Assembly (NCBI GenBank): GCA_004151065.3
Contig: NWUY0300008777.1
Coordinates: 60,235-79,247, forward strand
Source of the DNA: Larix sibirica
Taxonomy: Eukaryota > Streptophyta > Pinopsida > Pinales > Pinaceae
Length of the DNA stretch: 19,013 bases
Direction of reading: 5' to 3'
Shown here: in pieces, positions 1 through 9,654 of the stretch
Layout of the letters: each line of letters begins with the position of its first letter
Numbering within the stretch: the stretch's first letter is position 1
Made by a program: the position numbers and the translations under genes
Notes under the pieces: model-generated
What the model was told of the DNA's origin: nothing
What the model saw: only the letters and a program-made list of their open reading frames with translations
The model's database searches: none

Positions 1-145
1 ATATATATGTGTATGTGAATATATATATGCTCTTTCATTTCGTTCTCACATAAATCTGGATCATATGTAAATCCACCAATCTTTTAAGGGATAATTTCAG
101 AGAGGGAAGCCCCAACCCTCTACAATTGAAGGATAACACTAGCAT
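1..145 (-). pseudogene. L-a ORF2, N-terminal start of APE-type endonuclease (partial)
   Basis: ORF2 of an L1 element nicks the target DNA and reverse-transcribes the LINE RNA. The ATG at 145 opens MLVLSFNCRGLGLPSLKLSL, which matches the start of plant L1 endonucleases, including the conserved Asn of the (W/F)NCRG motif. The frame continues to KRLVDLH, then a one-base shift near 62-66 moves the homologous sequence (DPDLCENEMKE, in place of a typical PDI.LQET) into another frame. The remainder lies outside the window. The ATG sits 11 bases after the ORF1 stop at 157-159, so the two reading frames are adjacent and do not overlap. Confidence 0.8.
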
Positions 146-156
146 TGACAAACATA

Positions 157-2748
157 CTAGGAATATCTTACTCTGAGAGTCCCTTTGATGTTTTTTTGAC
201 ACCCTGCCCCAATGTCACAAAGAGATTGATCCCTGACCAAAGCTAAATCTAATCTGTGACCCCTTAGCTTAGGATAAAGCTGAGGGGAAGCCTGATAAAT
301 CCCACTACCTACTCCAAACACTAGTCCATATTTGAAATATTTATGAGGCCTTAAGAAGTACCTAGATCCATTAGGAATTACTAAAGGATCATAGACTCCA
401 TCATCATTTGTGGAGTCAATAAGTTGAGGCGGTTGACTGGGAATATCCTTGATCTAGTAGGAATCTGAGCAAGGGATAGCCTAAGCACTCTGATAAGGAG
501 AAGTCACAGAGATCACCCGCTTTTGATCACTAAAAATATCCCAAAGGAAAATCTCATCGAGAGATAATGGAATGATACTATCCTCTCGAACAGGAAGATA
601 ATAGAGAGGAACAGTCTTATCAACCAAGAGGGAACATAACCACCTATCAAACAATGATAAGCCCCTCAAAGAAGGAGAAAAATAACTGAAGGAGGGAAAT
701 GAAAAATCCATAACCTGATCCGAAAAGAGAGAAAAATCCCTCAACCTTACCACCCCCGGTGAAGGAGATAAAACAAATTGTGTCATCCAATGAGAGGGTC
801 TAACTAAACCTTTCAAAAAGGGGGATAACTTACCAATAGATCCATGGGGAACATTTCCTACCCCATAAAAACTACACAAAGACAGAGCTCTGCTCAAACC
901 AGAAGATAACTCATACAAAGGAATCGAGGATACTCCCCTCAACCCCTCAAATCCAGAAAAACCCGGACATACAGACTCAAGGGGCACACCAAAAGGGAAA
1001 GAAACATCATAAATCCCAAACTTATTGAAATAAACCCCATCCTAAGACCATACATCAAAAGAATTATTTAAAAGCTCAAAACACAAATAGTTTCCATTAG
1101 GTAATAAATCCAAATATCCTTTAGAACGATTCGTAGGAAGAGGAGAAATTCACGTACCTATTTATGTTGAAAAGGCCTTCGCATCTCCATTATGAATGAT
1201 AATTCCTTGGTCCACAGAAGCCCTTGTAGAGACTAAACATTCACCTTAGCCAACGAACCTTTTGGTGAATCCAACGAGGAGACCATATCTAATGATGAGA
1301 GGCTTTCATCTAACGACTTCCCACATGAATGAATCTTGACCTCATCCAATACCATGGATGTCATAACTTTAGTGGGAAAGGATCCATGTAGATTTAAGCT
1401 CTCCCAAGAAACCATAGAAGGGAACTCCATATATCTGGGAGGATGCTTACGTGACTGCTTACCTTCATAGCTCCACTTCTATGGATCATGTCGGGAAAAA
1501 TTCTTAAAGGGATTATGGCATTCCCAACCCAAATGTCCATTCCCATGACAACGATGGCATCAGAACAGGATACCAGCATAATCAAGCATTTGCACATATG
1601 AGGAAACCCCTATGGAGATGGTCAAATCCGCATATAAACCTTCCCGGAGGTCTATGTACACTAGAATATGCCCCATCGACATAATGCCAGAGTCCATAAA
1701 ACTAAAATCCGCAATAATAAAAACACCCAAATACTCACCAATACACCTGAAGATGTCAGGTATCCATAGCTCAACCGACAGACCCAACAACTTAACCTAG
1801 AGTCGCCTCTTGTATACATTTTCGAGTGTCAAATAAAAGGATCCATCTCTTCTTCATAAGAGGCACATAAACCCACAACCAATTTCCAACATGAATGGTT
1901 TAAGCATCCTTTGAGGAGTTAACAATAATTCCTTTCCAACCTCTTGCTAAAGAAATTAAATGCAAATAATAACCCATCCAATTATCGGAAACCCATAGCT
2001 TGGAGTCCTCAAAAATCATATTCCTCCCTGCAAAATGGCCAACCAAGGCCTTCTCAGAAATCTTTTCCACCTCGCTCATGTCAATATCACCACCCAGAGT
2101 TAGGTTTTTTGGGGAAACCTTTTTTTGAATGCAATGCCTATTCTTTGTTTCCTGAAGGGGGTGCTTCAGGTGGTCAAACAATAGCTGGGGGGAACCATTC
2201 CCTTCTACTTCTACACACTCCGGGGAACTGATAATCTTCTGGCGAGGTATGAAACTCACAATGGGGTTTCTCTAAGGCACCTCCTGCCTTAAGGAGCCCA
2301 CATTAGGGTTATGTCTAGGCATAGGAAGAGACACAGATCCCTCCTCCCACAAATGAACACCTAACTCTTCCAACTAGGCGATCGAGTCACTAAAACCGTC
2401 ACATGGAAAGATTGAAGGCTCAAGAAGACGTGCCCCCTCTTCGAGGTCCATGTGTCCACAAGGACCTAACACAAAATTCCCACCAAATAGTTAATGGCCA
2501 CGATCACACCTTCCTAGACAAGACTTAGGATCATGTGAACCAGAAAAACAATGCATATAAGATGTATCATGAATATCACATTAAAACCTTCGGGGTTCCA
2601 TAAATTTCATGACAAGACATCATCGAAAAACCACCAAAACGCAGTAATTGTCTGACCTCAAAAATACCTCCTCAACAAAGAAAACCCGAAACCTAAGAGC
2701 CCGAGAAATGAGGGCCTCCCATACCTTGAAAACCCCAGTTCTCGCCAT
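157..2748 (-). pseudogene. L-a ORF1 relic (DUF4283 + CCHC zinc knuckle, RNA-binding protein)
   Basis: In an active element this protein would bind LINE RNA and form the ribonucleoprotein particle. The start chosen is the ATG at 2748 (MARTGVFKVWEAL). The frame from there to about 1900 is kept, broken only by nonsense codons. DUF4283-like sequence runs from about 2080 to 1570 (SEVEKISEKALVGHF, later ELWIPDIFRCIGEYLG). A frameshift lies near 1800. A perfect C-x2-C-x4-H-x4-C knuckle (CHRCHGNGHLGWEC) is at 1559-1518, with a TGA directly before its first Cys. A second shift lies between about 1230 and 990. The C-terminal part then stays in one frame from 987 to a TAG at 157-159, with few stops. The long 987-481 open stretch belongs here and is not a host gene. 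The protein is clearly dead. Family identity is firm; the exact N-terminus is less certain. Confidence 0.85.
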
Positions 2749-2880
2749 AAAAATTGAATCCCCCGAGAAACCCTAGCAAGAACTTCATGAAAACCAAGAA
2801 AACCATTTTTATTAGAATAGCAAAAACTCCATTTGAGAGTTAAAACAATTCTCTTCTCGCTTTGTGATTTACCAACACTT
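2749..2880 (-). other. 5' leader of L-a
   Basis: This stretch precedes the first ORF1 ATG of L-a on the minus strand. It contains a tagggtttctc motif that also occurs in the 5' leader of L-b (about 3147-3160). Plant L1 leaders carry the internal promoter, but no promoter element can be pointed to here. The upstream limit is approximate. Confidence 0.5.
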
Positions 2881-3098
2881 TAGATATGTTATGCAAACCT
2901 TTTCATAATTACTACATACATATTTATTTATATACTCTAAAATAAAATAAAAAATAGAGATACTATAAGGAAGATTCTCAATATATATAAAAAGTGCATA
3001 AAAATTGTAAGTGATGCAAATCAAGAATATTAATACTTGTGACATCTAAATACATGAAGAATGAAGCACAATAAATAAATAAATAAACTTAACTAAAC
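2881..3098. other. AT-rich spacer between divergent LINE 5' ends
   Basis: About 220 bases of very AT-rich DNA with no coding signal, including a short aaat-type microsatellite at about 3070-3090. It lies between the 5' ends of L-a (minus) and L-b (plus) and is probably part of the pre-insertion host sequence. I see no gene or RNA in it. Confidence 0.7.
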
Positions 3099-3114
3099 AA
3101 CAAAGTCAATAGAT
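3099..3114 (+). repeat. 5' target-site duplication of L-b
   Basis: The 16 bases aacaaagtcaatagat recur at 11764-11779 as aacaaattcaatagat, with one mismatch. The second copy directly follows the poly-A of L-b. Position, length and the poly-A junction are what target-primed reverse transcription produces. Confidence 0.88.
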
Positions 3115-3271
3115 GGGATGCTGAAAACATGAATGAAGGGCTCAGATAGGGTTTCTCAGAACTAGGAGGCTGCGAGTGCATCTCCCCATTGTACCCTGCC
3201 TTCAATACTGGCCCGCGATGTCCCTGAAGCAACATTTGATGCTAACAGTGTTGGGATGTGTATTATGACAC
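3115..3271 (+). other. 5' leader of L-b
   Basis: About 157 bases lie between the 5' target-site duplication and the first plausible ORF1 codon. The leader begins gggatgctgaaaacatgaat. It shares a tagggtttctc motif with the L-a leader. No specific promoter element is recognised. Confidence 0.5.
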
Positions 3272-5132
3272 ATGGAGGAACCTTGGGGAGATGAGGTGGA
3301 TTATTCAGAAGATCCCCTTGAGGGAAAAACCATCTTCTCCTCCCCTACTGGAAAAAGGTCACCGAAAACTAGTCACGGGATGTGGACATCTGAGATGAAT
3401 GAAGAAGGTTGTTTGATAGTTGGGGCCTCAACTAGTTTTCGGGAGTTTCCGGTGTTGAGTGATGGTTTTCTAGAACTGCCCCACCTTGTGTCTTCCGGAT
3501 AAATCGACTTTCTGACTCTTGCATCTCGACCCCTGGCTGTAGAACTTGGCGGAACCTCGTTCTTGCTCTTTGACCATCCATCACGGACATCCATCGATTT
3601 CCAACGCTGACTGATACAACTATCACTCTGATTTACAAGATGAAGTTTGGGGGTAGTCATTCTCTGGTCTTGGTCTAGACTTTCTGGAAGCCGGATGGCC
3701 TTTAATGGGAACCCTAGGTCCAAGAACTGCTCTCAATGAGAACCTTGAGAATAATATTGTTCAGAGTCCAGAAGGTTTCGTAGTCTCTTTTCTTCAACCA
3801 TCTAACCAGTAAGGTTCCCTACTGGTTGAAGCTACAAACAAGGGGACTTCCGAGACTGGGTCTGGTTCAAAAAGCCCATAGATCCGACCTGGTGGAACGT
3901 CTTCGGGGAGGAAAAAGAACAAGTTCCTAAAGAACTCAAAGGAAACCCTAAACTTTATCTGCGAAAAAAATGTCTCTATTGCACAATCCCTAGAGATGGA
4001 TGAAATGGAAGTGGTCGGTAGGGCTAGAGGGAAATACCCTAGCCTCGATAGATTAGAGCGTTGGGTGGAATCGAACTGGGCAACCTTCATAGATTACAAA
4101 CCAAAAATTCTAGTACTTTCGCGGGGTTGGTTTGTTTCCAAGCTCAGAAGCAAAGAAGTTGTCGATCGTATCTTGCAGGACCACTGGAGCATGGAGAGCA
4201 CACCCATTCTCTTCAAAAATTGGACACCCGTGTTTGATGCTGAGAGTGAAAGACTTGATGTAATCCTAGTTTGGGTTAGACTACCAGGTCTACCGTGGGA
4301 GTTCTAGAACTGGGATTCACTCAAGGACATCGGCAATGCATTGGGAGTTTTCATAGATTTCGATATGTTGTTTACACAAACCAAACAGATGACTATAGCA
4401 AGAATTTTGGTTTCTATGAACATCTGAACATAGCTCAGAGAGGATTTCAATTTAATTTGGGGTCAAGCTCAGTGTAGGAAGAGACTGGACTATGAAGGGG
4501 TCCCATTCCGATGCCATAGGTGCCACATTTATGGGCATATTGCAAAGAAATGCACCCTATGGTTTGGAACATCAATCGAAAGGCCAAAAAAGCAGATGGT
4601 TGGGAGAAGAAGAAGTGGAACTGAAGCTGAACATTCAAAACATGGAAGATTGGAGGAAATTGTTAGGGAGGGGAAACCAGAACATGCCCAGATCGATGTC
4701 CCCACTCAAATAACGCCAAAGGAAGTTGAGTCCCCAATCACGAAGAGAATCGAGGAAGGCTCAAAATCTCAACAGTGGGAGGAACAATCTCATCCCCAAT
4801 TGTCACTAGAACCCTCGAGTAAGCAGGATGCTCTCCTAAAAAATCTCTCTTCTCTGGCAGATTCTTAAAATACTGTGTTCTTTGATAGAAGGGTTGTTGT
4901 AACTTCATCTCCAATCCCTTTGATCCCTTGCGACACCTGCCCAATCAATATCCTAAAGCATTCCAACTCCCTTCTGGACCCGATCTTTGGATCCAATGTG
5001 CTTCCCATCCCCCTCACCATTGTTTCCCTTACTAAAAACACCCTCACCCCTTTGCTGGAAAAATGCACTATTCGTTTCAAACTGAGGACGAGAGACATTC
5101 CAGATTTCTCGTTGCTAAGCCTACATAGCTAG
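3272..5132 (+). pseudogene. L-b ORF1 relic (DUF4283 + CCHC zinc knuckle)
   Basis: This is the RNA-binding ORF1 protein of the LINE. The N-terminal part (from MEEPWGDEVDYSEDP at 3272) is in a different frame from the rest and is poorly recognised. One frame is then kept from about 3660 to the TAG at 5130-5132, interrupted only by stops. DUF4283-like sequence is at about 4080-4430 (ILVLSRGWFVSKL, then VWVRLPGLPWEF, SLKDIGNALG). An intact C-x2-C-x4-H-x4-C knuckle (CHRCHIYGHIAKKC) is at 4512-4553. In-frame stops are at 4305-4307 (TAG where family members have Trp after EF), 4425-4427 and 4431-4433, plus more upstream. The C-terminal part after the knuckle is low in recognisable features and probably ran into the start of ORF2. 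The domain call is secure; the start is not. Confidence 0.85.
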
Positions 5133-5296
5133 GGTTTGGGGGAAAATTCCCTCCTTCCTTGTAAAGGGAAAGAAAGGGGGTGAACATATAATCTCTCCAC
5201 GGCTCAACATTGATCATTACAAGAACTCGCAGATGGAAAGCAAAGATCTATCATTGGGGCGCTTAGAGAAGCGGAATCCCTTGGTGAGGGTTCTCC

Positions 5297-7629
5297 ACGA
5301 AACTTCTCTCTCTAAACAGTAGGGGTTTGCAAAGCGCCCCAAAAAAAATTGCCCTGAAAAGGTTGATCACCTTGCATCATCGAGATGTTTTTTTATTACA
5401 AGAAACCCTTGGGTTGGAGGAATGGGTTACCTCCCTGTTAAAATCCAGTTTCAAGCATTTGGACTTTTTGGCCATGAATGCCAGGGGGGCATTCGGTAGG
5501 GATTTCAATTGGTTGGAACCCAAAGACAATATTGATAAAAAACTTCTGGGGGACGGGATCGATTTTGGGTGTGGAGGTCTTCCTTGTTGTTCTAAAGACA
5601 AGTTTCATTATCCTTAATGTCTATGGACCCTATGAGGAGAGAATACCTTTTCTGGGATCTCCTAAAACAAAAGTCTTTCCTCAAACTGGAGAACCTAATC
5701 TCAGGGGGGTATTTCAATTTCACTATGGGAAACCATGAAATCTGGGGTCCAAGTGCTAGATATGACCCGCTGGTGGACTACTTTGAACACCTCTTGCAAG
5801 ACTGCAGGCTCATTGAAATAGCCCCTGCAAAGTTGAAGCCAAATTGTACCAACATAAGAGAAGGGGAAGGGATAATTACTAAGATATTGGATTGGTTTCT
5901 TCTTGCAAAGCACTTACTGGATCAAAACTTTAAATTCAGACAATGGGTCAATTTCGGTGGTGCTTCTGACCACTCACCCATCTTCCTGGAAATTTTGGGT
6001 GATTCTACAAAACCTCCTAGCCCTTTCAAACTTTGTGTTGACTGATTGAAAGAGGAAGAAGTGAAGAAGAGCATTCAATATACCTGGAGTCCTTTCAGTC
6101 CAGAGGAAGGAAATCATGCTGCAACGCACTTTGTTCAAAATCTCTCTAAGGTAAAAAGGAAACTCAAGGAATGGGATTTTCAAAAGAAAGAAAAGGATGA
6201 GCATGAGTTAAATTTGGTTGAGAAGGAACTTATCGTGGCGCGGGACTTTGTGGGGGGTGGTTTTCTTACCCAAGAAGCTAAGGAAAAACTGGGATCTTTG
6301 GAAGCAAGAAGGAGGAAACTCTTGAAGGAACAGGAAGAAGTCTGGCTTCTCAAGAGTAGAGCCATATGGTCGGAGAGTGAATATGAGAATACAAAATTAT
6401 TCCACGCTTTTGCAAAAGGGAGAAATACCAAAATACCATCTTGGAATTGAAAAATGATAACAATGAGGTTATCTCCTCTTTCAATGGGCTTGCAAACCTT
6501 GGCACTGCTCACTTCCAAGCTCTCTACAAAGCAGAAAATAGAGTCAATATTGCAGAGGTTATTCAACTCTCTCAATTATTTATGGGGTTCATAACTCAGG
6601 AAGACAATCAGGACCTTATGGAGGAAATATCGGAAGAGGAACTCAAAGAAACCCTACACGACTTTCAGAAAGACAGGATCCCAAGCCCCGACGGATGCAT
6701 GATTGAATTCTTCTTAGCTCACTATGAGTTCATTGGCACTGATCTGCTCCACTTGGCTAAGGAATCCAAAGTTAGAGGTGTCATCCATCTGCCTATAAAC
6801 TCTACTTTTATTTCCTTAATTCCAAAATCCGATAACCCCAGTTCTTTAAATGACTCCAGACCAATCACCTTATGCAATATCACATATAAAGTGGTGGCAA
6901 AAATCATAGCAAGACGGATGAAAAATGTTCTATCAAAGGTCATCTCACAAGAACAGTTTAGCTTTCTGGAAGGAAGACAGATTCACGAAGCAATTGGGGT
7001 TTCTCTGGAGAGCCTTCACTCGTTTAAACTAAAGAGATTAAAAGGGGTTGTCATCAAGATCAATCTCTCAAAGGCTTTCGATAGAGTTGGTTGGCTATAC
7101 CTGAGAATGTTGATGACCCATTTGGTTTTTTACTATCCTTTCATCGAATGGGTGATGAGCTGCATTACCACCACCTCTTTTGCAGTTCCTATCAATGGGT
7201 ATGTTTCTTCTTTCATCCACACGAAGAGGGGTCTGAGACATGAGTGTCCTCTATCTCCCCTCTTGTTCTTACTGGTGGTTGTAGGGATAAGCAGAGCCAT
7301 TCTGGATGCGAAGCATCAAGGCTCTTTCTCTGGCATCAGCATCACAAATTCCCTCAATATTACACACCTCCTATTTGTGGACGACATTATTATTTTTTGC
7401 AATGGCTCTGTGAGGGATGCAGAAAATTTGGCAAATATACTGGACCTTTTTGGGAAGGCTACATGAATGGAGATCAATGTCAACAAATCCACTCTTTCTT
7501 TGTTAAATTTGGAAGAGAGAGAAGCTCAAAGGTACACTACTCTTTTCCCTTTTGATTCAAAATATATTGAAGATGGCCTTAAATATCTAGGTTTCATGTT
7601 GAATCCAAACAACTGTAAAAAATCGGACT
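5297..7629 (+). pseudogene. L-b ORF2 relic, left copy: endonuclease and RT, ends at N
   Basis: The endonuclease starts at ACG (5297), in the position where an ATG is expected (TKLLSLNSRGLQS), so the start codon seems lost. QET follows at about 5401, YGPYEER near 5626, the GDFN motif is GYFN (Tyr at 5710-5712), and SDH is intact at 5965-5973. Frameshifts lie near 5500, 5610 and 6440, and a TGA falls before KEEEV at about 6043. The RT fragment is open from 6441 to 7463. It contains motif A INLSKAFD with Asn at 7062-7064, where RTs have catalytic Asp. Motif B is altered (GLRHECPLSP, usual RQGxPLSP), and motif C is FVDD at 7374-7385. A TGA at 7464-7466 interrupts FGKATxMEINVN. The sequence stops abruptly at 7629 before the N. 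Confidence 0.88.
5598..7629 (+). repeat. Left copy of about 2.03-kb direct repeat flanking the N at 7630
   Basis: The segment corresponds to 7632-9654. The first part (5598 to about 6465) is only roughly 88% identical to its partner and differs by several single-base indels, giving a net 9-base length difference. From about 6470 to 7629 only a handful of substitutions are seen in about 1,160 bases. The copy ends at the base before the N, as an unmerged contig end would. Confidence 0.85.
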
Positions 7630-7630
7630 N
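7630..7630. other. Single N: probable contig join inside L-b
   Basis: One ambiguous base separates aatcggact, whose natural continuation is seen at 9655, from cacaagtttcactg, whose natural left context is seen at about 5597. The N lies exactly at the junction of a direct repeat, which points to two overlapping contig ends placed end to end. Confidence 0.85.
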
Positions 7631-7631
7631 C

Positions 7632-9654
7632 ACAAGTTTCACTGTCCTTAATGTCTATGGACCCTATGAGGAGAGAGTCCCTTTTGGGAGCTTCTAAAAC
7701 AAAATTATTTATTAAATGGAAAACCTAATCCTAGGGGGGATTTGAACTTCACTCTGGGAAACCATGAAATATGGGGTCCAAGTGCTAGATCTGACCCTGG
7801 CGGACTACTTTGAACACCTCTTGCAAGACTGCAGGCTCATTGACATAGCCCCTGCAAAGTGAAGCCAACTTGGACCAACAGAAGAGCGGGGGAAGGGAGA
7901 ATTGCTAAGAGATTGGATCGTTTTCTACTTGCAGAGCACTTACTGGAACAAAACTACAAATTCAGACAATGGGTCGATATGGGTGGAGAATCAACCACTC
8001 ACCCATCTGCCTGGAAATTTTGGGCGATTCTACAAAACCTCCTAGCCCTTTCAAACTGTGCTTGCCTGGCTGAAAGAGGAAGAAGTAAAGAAGATCATTC
8101 AAGACAGTCTGGAGTCCTTTCAGACCGGAGGAAGGAAATCATGTTGCAACGCACTTTGTTCAAAATCTCTCTAAGGTAAAAAGGAAACTCAAGGAATGGG
8201 ATTTCCAAAAGAAAGAAAGGGACGAGCAGGAGTTAGAATTGGTTGAGAAGGAACTTCTCCTTGCGCAGGACTCTGTGGGGGGTGGTTTCTTTACCAAGAA
8301 ACTAAGACAACTGGGAGCTTCTGGAAACAAGAAGGAGGAAACTCTTGTCAGGAACAGGAAGAAGTCTGGCGTCTCAAGAGTAGATCCATCTGGTTGGAAG
8401 TGGAGATGAGAATACAAAATTCTTCCATGCTTTTGCAAAAGGAAGAAAAGTACCAAAATACCATCTGGGAATTGAAAAATGACAACAATGAGGTCATCTC
8501 CTCTTTCAATGGGCTTGCAAACCTTGGCACTGCTCACTTCCAAGCTCTCTACAAAGCAGAAAATAGAGTCAATATTGCAGAGGTTATTCAACTCTCTCAA
8601 TTATTTATGGGGTTCATAACTCAGGAAGACAATCAGGACCTTATGGAGGAAATATCGGAAGAGGAACTCAAAGAAACCCTACACGACTTTCAGAAAGACA
8701 GGATCCCAAGCCCCGACGGATGCATGATTGAATTCTTCTTAGCTCACTATGAGTTCATTGGCACTGATCTGCTCCACTTGGCTAAGGAATCCAGACTTAG
8801 AGGTGTCCTCCATCTGCCTATAAACTCTACTTTTATTTCCTTAATTCCAAAATCCGATAACCCCAGTTCTTTAAATGACTCCAGACCAATCACCTTATGC
8901 AATATCACATATAAAGTGGTGGCAAAAATCATAGCAAGACGGATGAAAAATGTTCTATCAAAGGTCATCTCACAAGAACAGTTTAGCTTTCTGGAAGGAA
9001 GACAGATTCACGAAGCAATTGGGGTTTCTCTGGAGAGCCTTCACTCGTTTAAACTAAAGAGATTAAAAGGGGTTGTCATCAAGATCAATCTCTCAAAGGC
9101 TTTCGATAGAGTTGGTTGGCTATACCTGAGAATGTTGATGACCCATTTGGTTTTTTACTATCCTTTCATCGAATGGGTGATGAGCTGCATTACCACCACC
9201 TCTTTTGCAGTTCCTATCAATGGGTATGTTTCTTCTTTCATCCACACGAAGAGGGGTCTGAGACATGAGTGTCCTCTATCTCCCCTCTTGTTCTTACTGG
9301 TGGTTGTAGGGATAAGCAGAGCCATTCTAGATGTGAAGCATCAAGGCTCTTTCTCTGGCATCAGCATCACAAATTCCCTCAATATTACACACCTCCTATT
9401 TGTGGACGACATTATTATTTTTTGCAATGGCTCTGTGAGGGATGCAGAAAATTTGGCAAATATACTGGACCTTTTTGGGAAGGCTACATGAATGGAGATC
9501 AACGTCAACAAATCCACTCTTTCTTTGTTAAATTTGGAAGAGAGAGAAGCTCAAAGGTACACTACTCTTTTCCCTTTTGATTCAAAATATATTGAAGATG
9601 GCCTTAAATATCTAGGTTTCATGTTGAATCCAAACAACTGTAAAAAATCGGACT
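7632..9654 (+). repeat. Right copy of about 2.03-kb direct repeat flanking the N at 7630
   Basis: This is the partner of 5598-7629. Its first 850 bases carry several one-base deletions relative to the left copy, for example near 7859 (gtgaagcc against gttgaagcc) and near 7990 (tcaaccac against tctgaccac). From about 8495 onward it is nearly identical to the left copy and runs on into the rest of ORF2, so this copy is continuous with the element's 3' half. Confidence 0.85.

Larger units (their letters stand above)
1..2880 (-). mobile_element. L-a: plant L1-type LINE, 5' part, cut by window edge
   Basis: Read on the minus strand, this is the 5' end of a non-LTR retrotransposon: a leader of about 130 bases, an ORF1 relic (2748 to 157) and the first codons of ORF2 (145 to 1). 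The rest of ORF2, the 3'UTR and the 3' target-site duplication lie left of the window. The call rests on the CCHC zinc knuckle with its preceding DUF4283-like region, followed at once by an endonuclease start (LSFNCRGLG). The 5' boundary near 2880 is placed where G/C-containing sequence gives way to very AT-rich spacer and may be wrong by some tens of bases. ORF1 differs clearly from those of the two plus-strand elements, so this is a separate subfamily and not an inverted copy of either. Confidence 0.88.

Noticed and set aside
1-30. AT-rich start (atatatatgtgtatg...) as a microsatellite
   Set aside because: It is too short and irregular, and lies within the frameshifted endonuclease region of L-a.
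481-987. 168-codon minus-strand open frame as a separate host gene
   Set aside because: It continues in the same frame to the ORF1 stop at 157, lies between the zinc knuckle and the ORF2 start of L-a, and reads as the C-terminal part of that ORF1.
3373-3723. Minus-strand open frames inside L-b and L-c (also 3794-4090, 6180-6575, 8160-8600, 17315-17539)
   Set aside because: They are antisense to recognised LINE coding sequence and show no family features of their own.
8394-9491. 365-codon open frame as an intact RT gene
   Set aside because: It is an internal slice of ORF2 bounded by decay stops. The upstream endonuclease is frameshifted, motif A lacks its Asp, and the homologous sequence continues in frame past the TGA at 9489.
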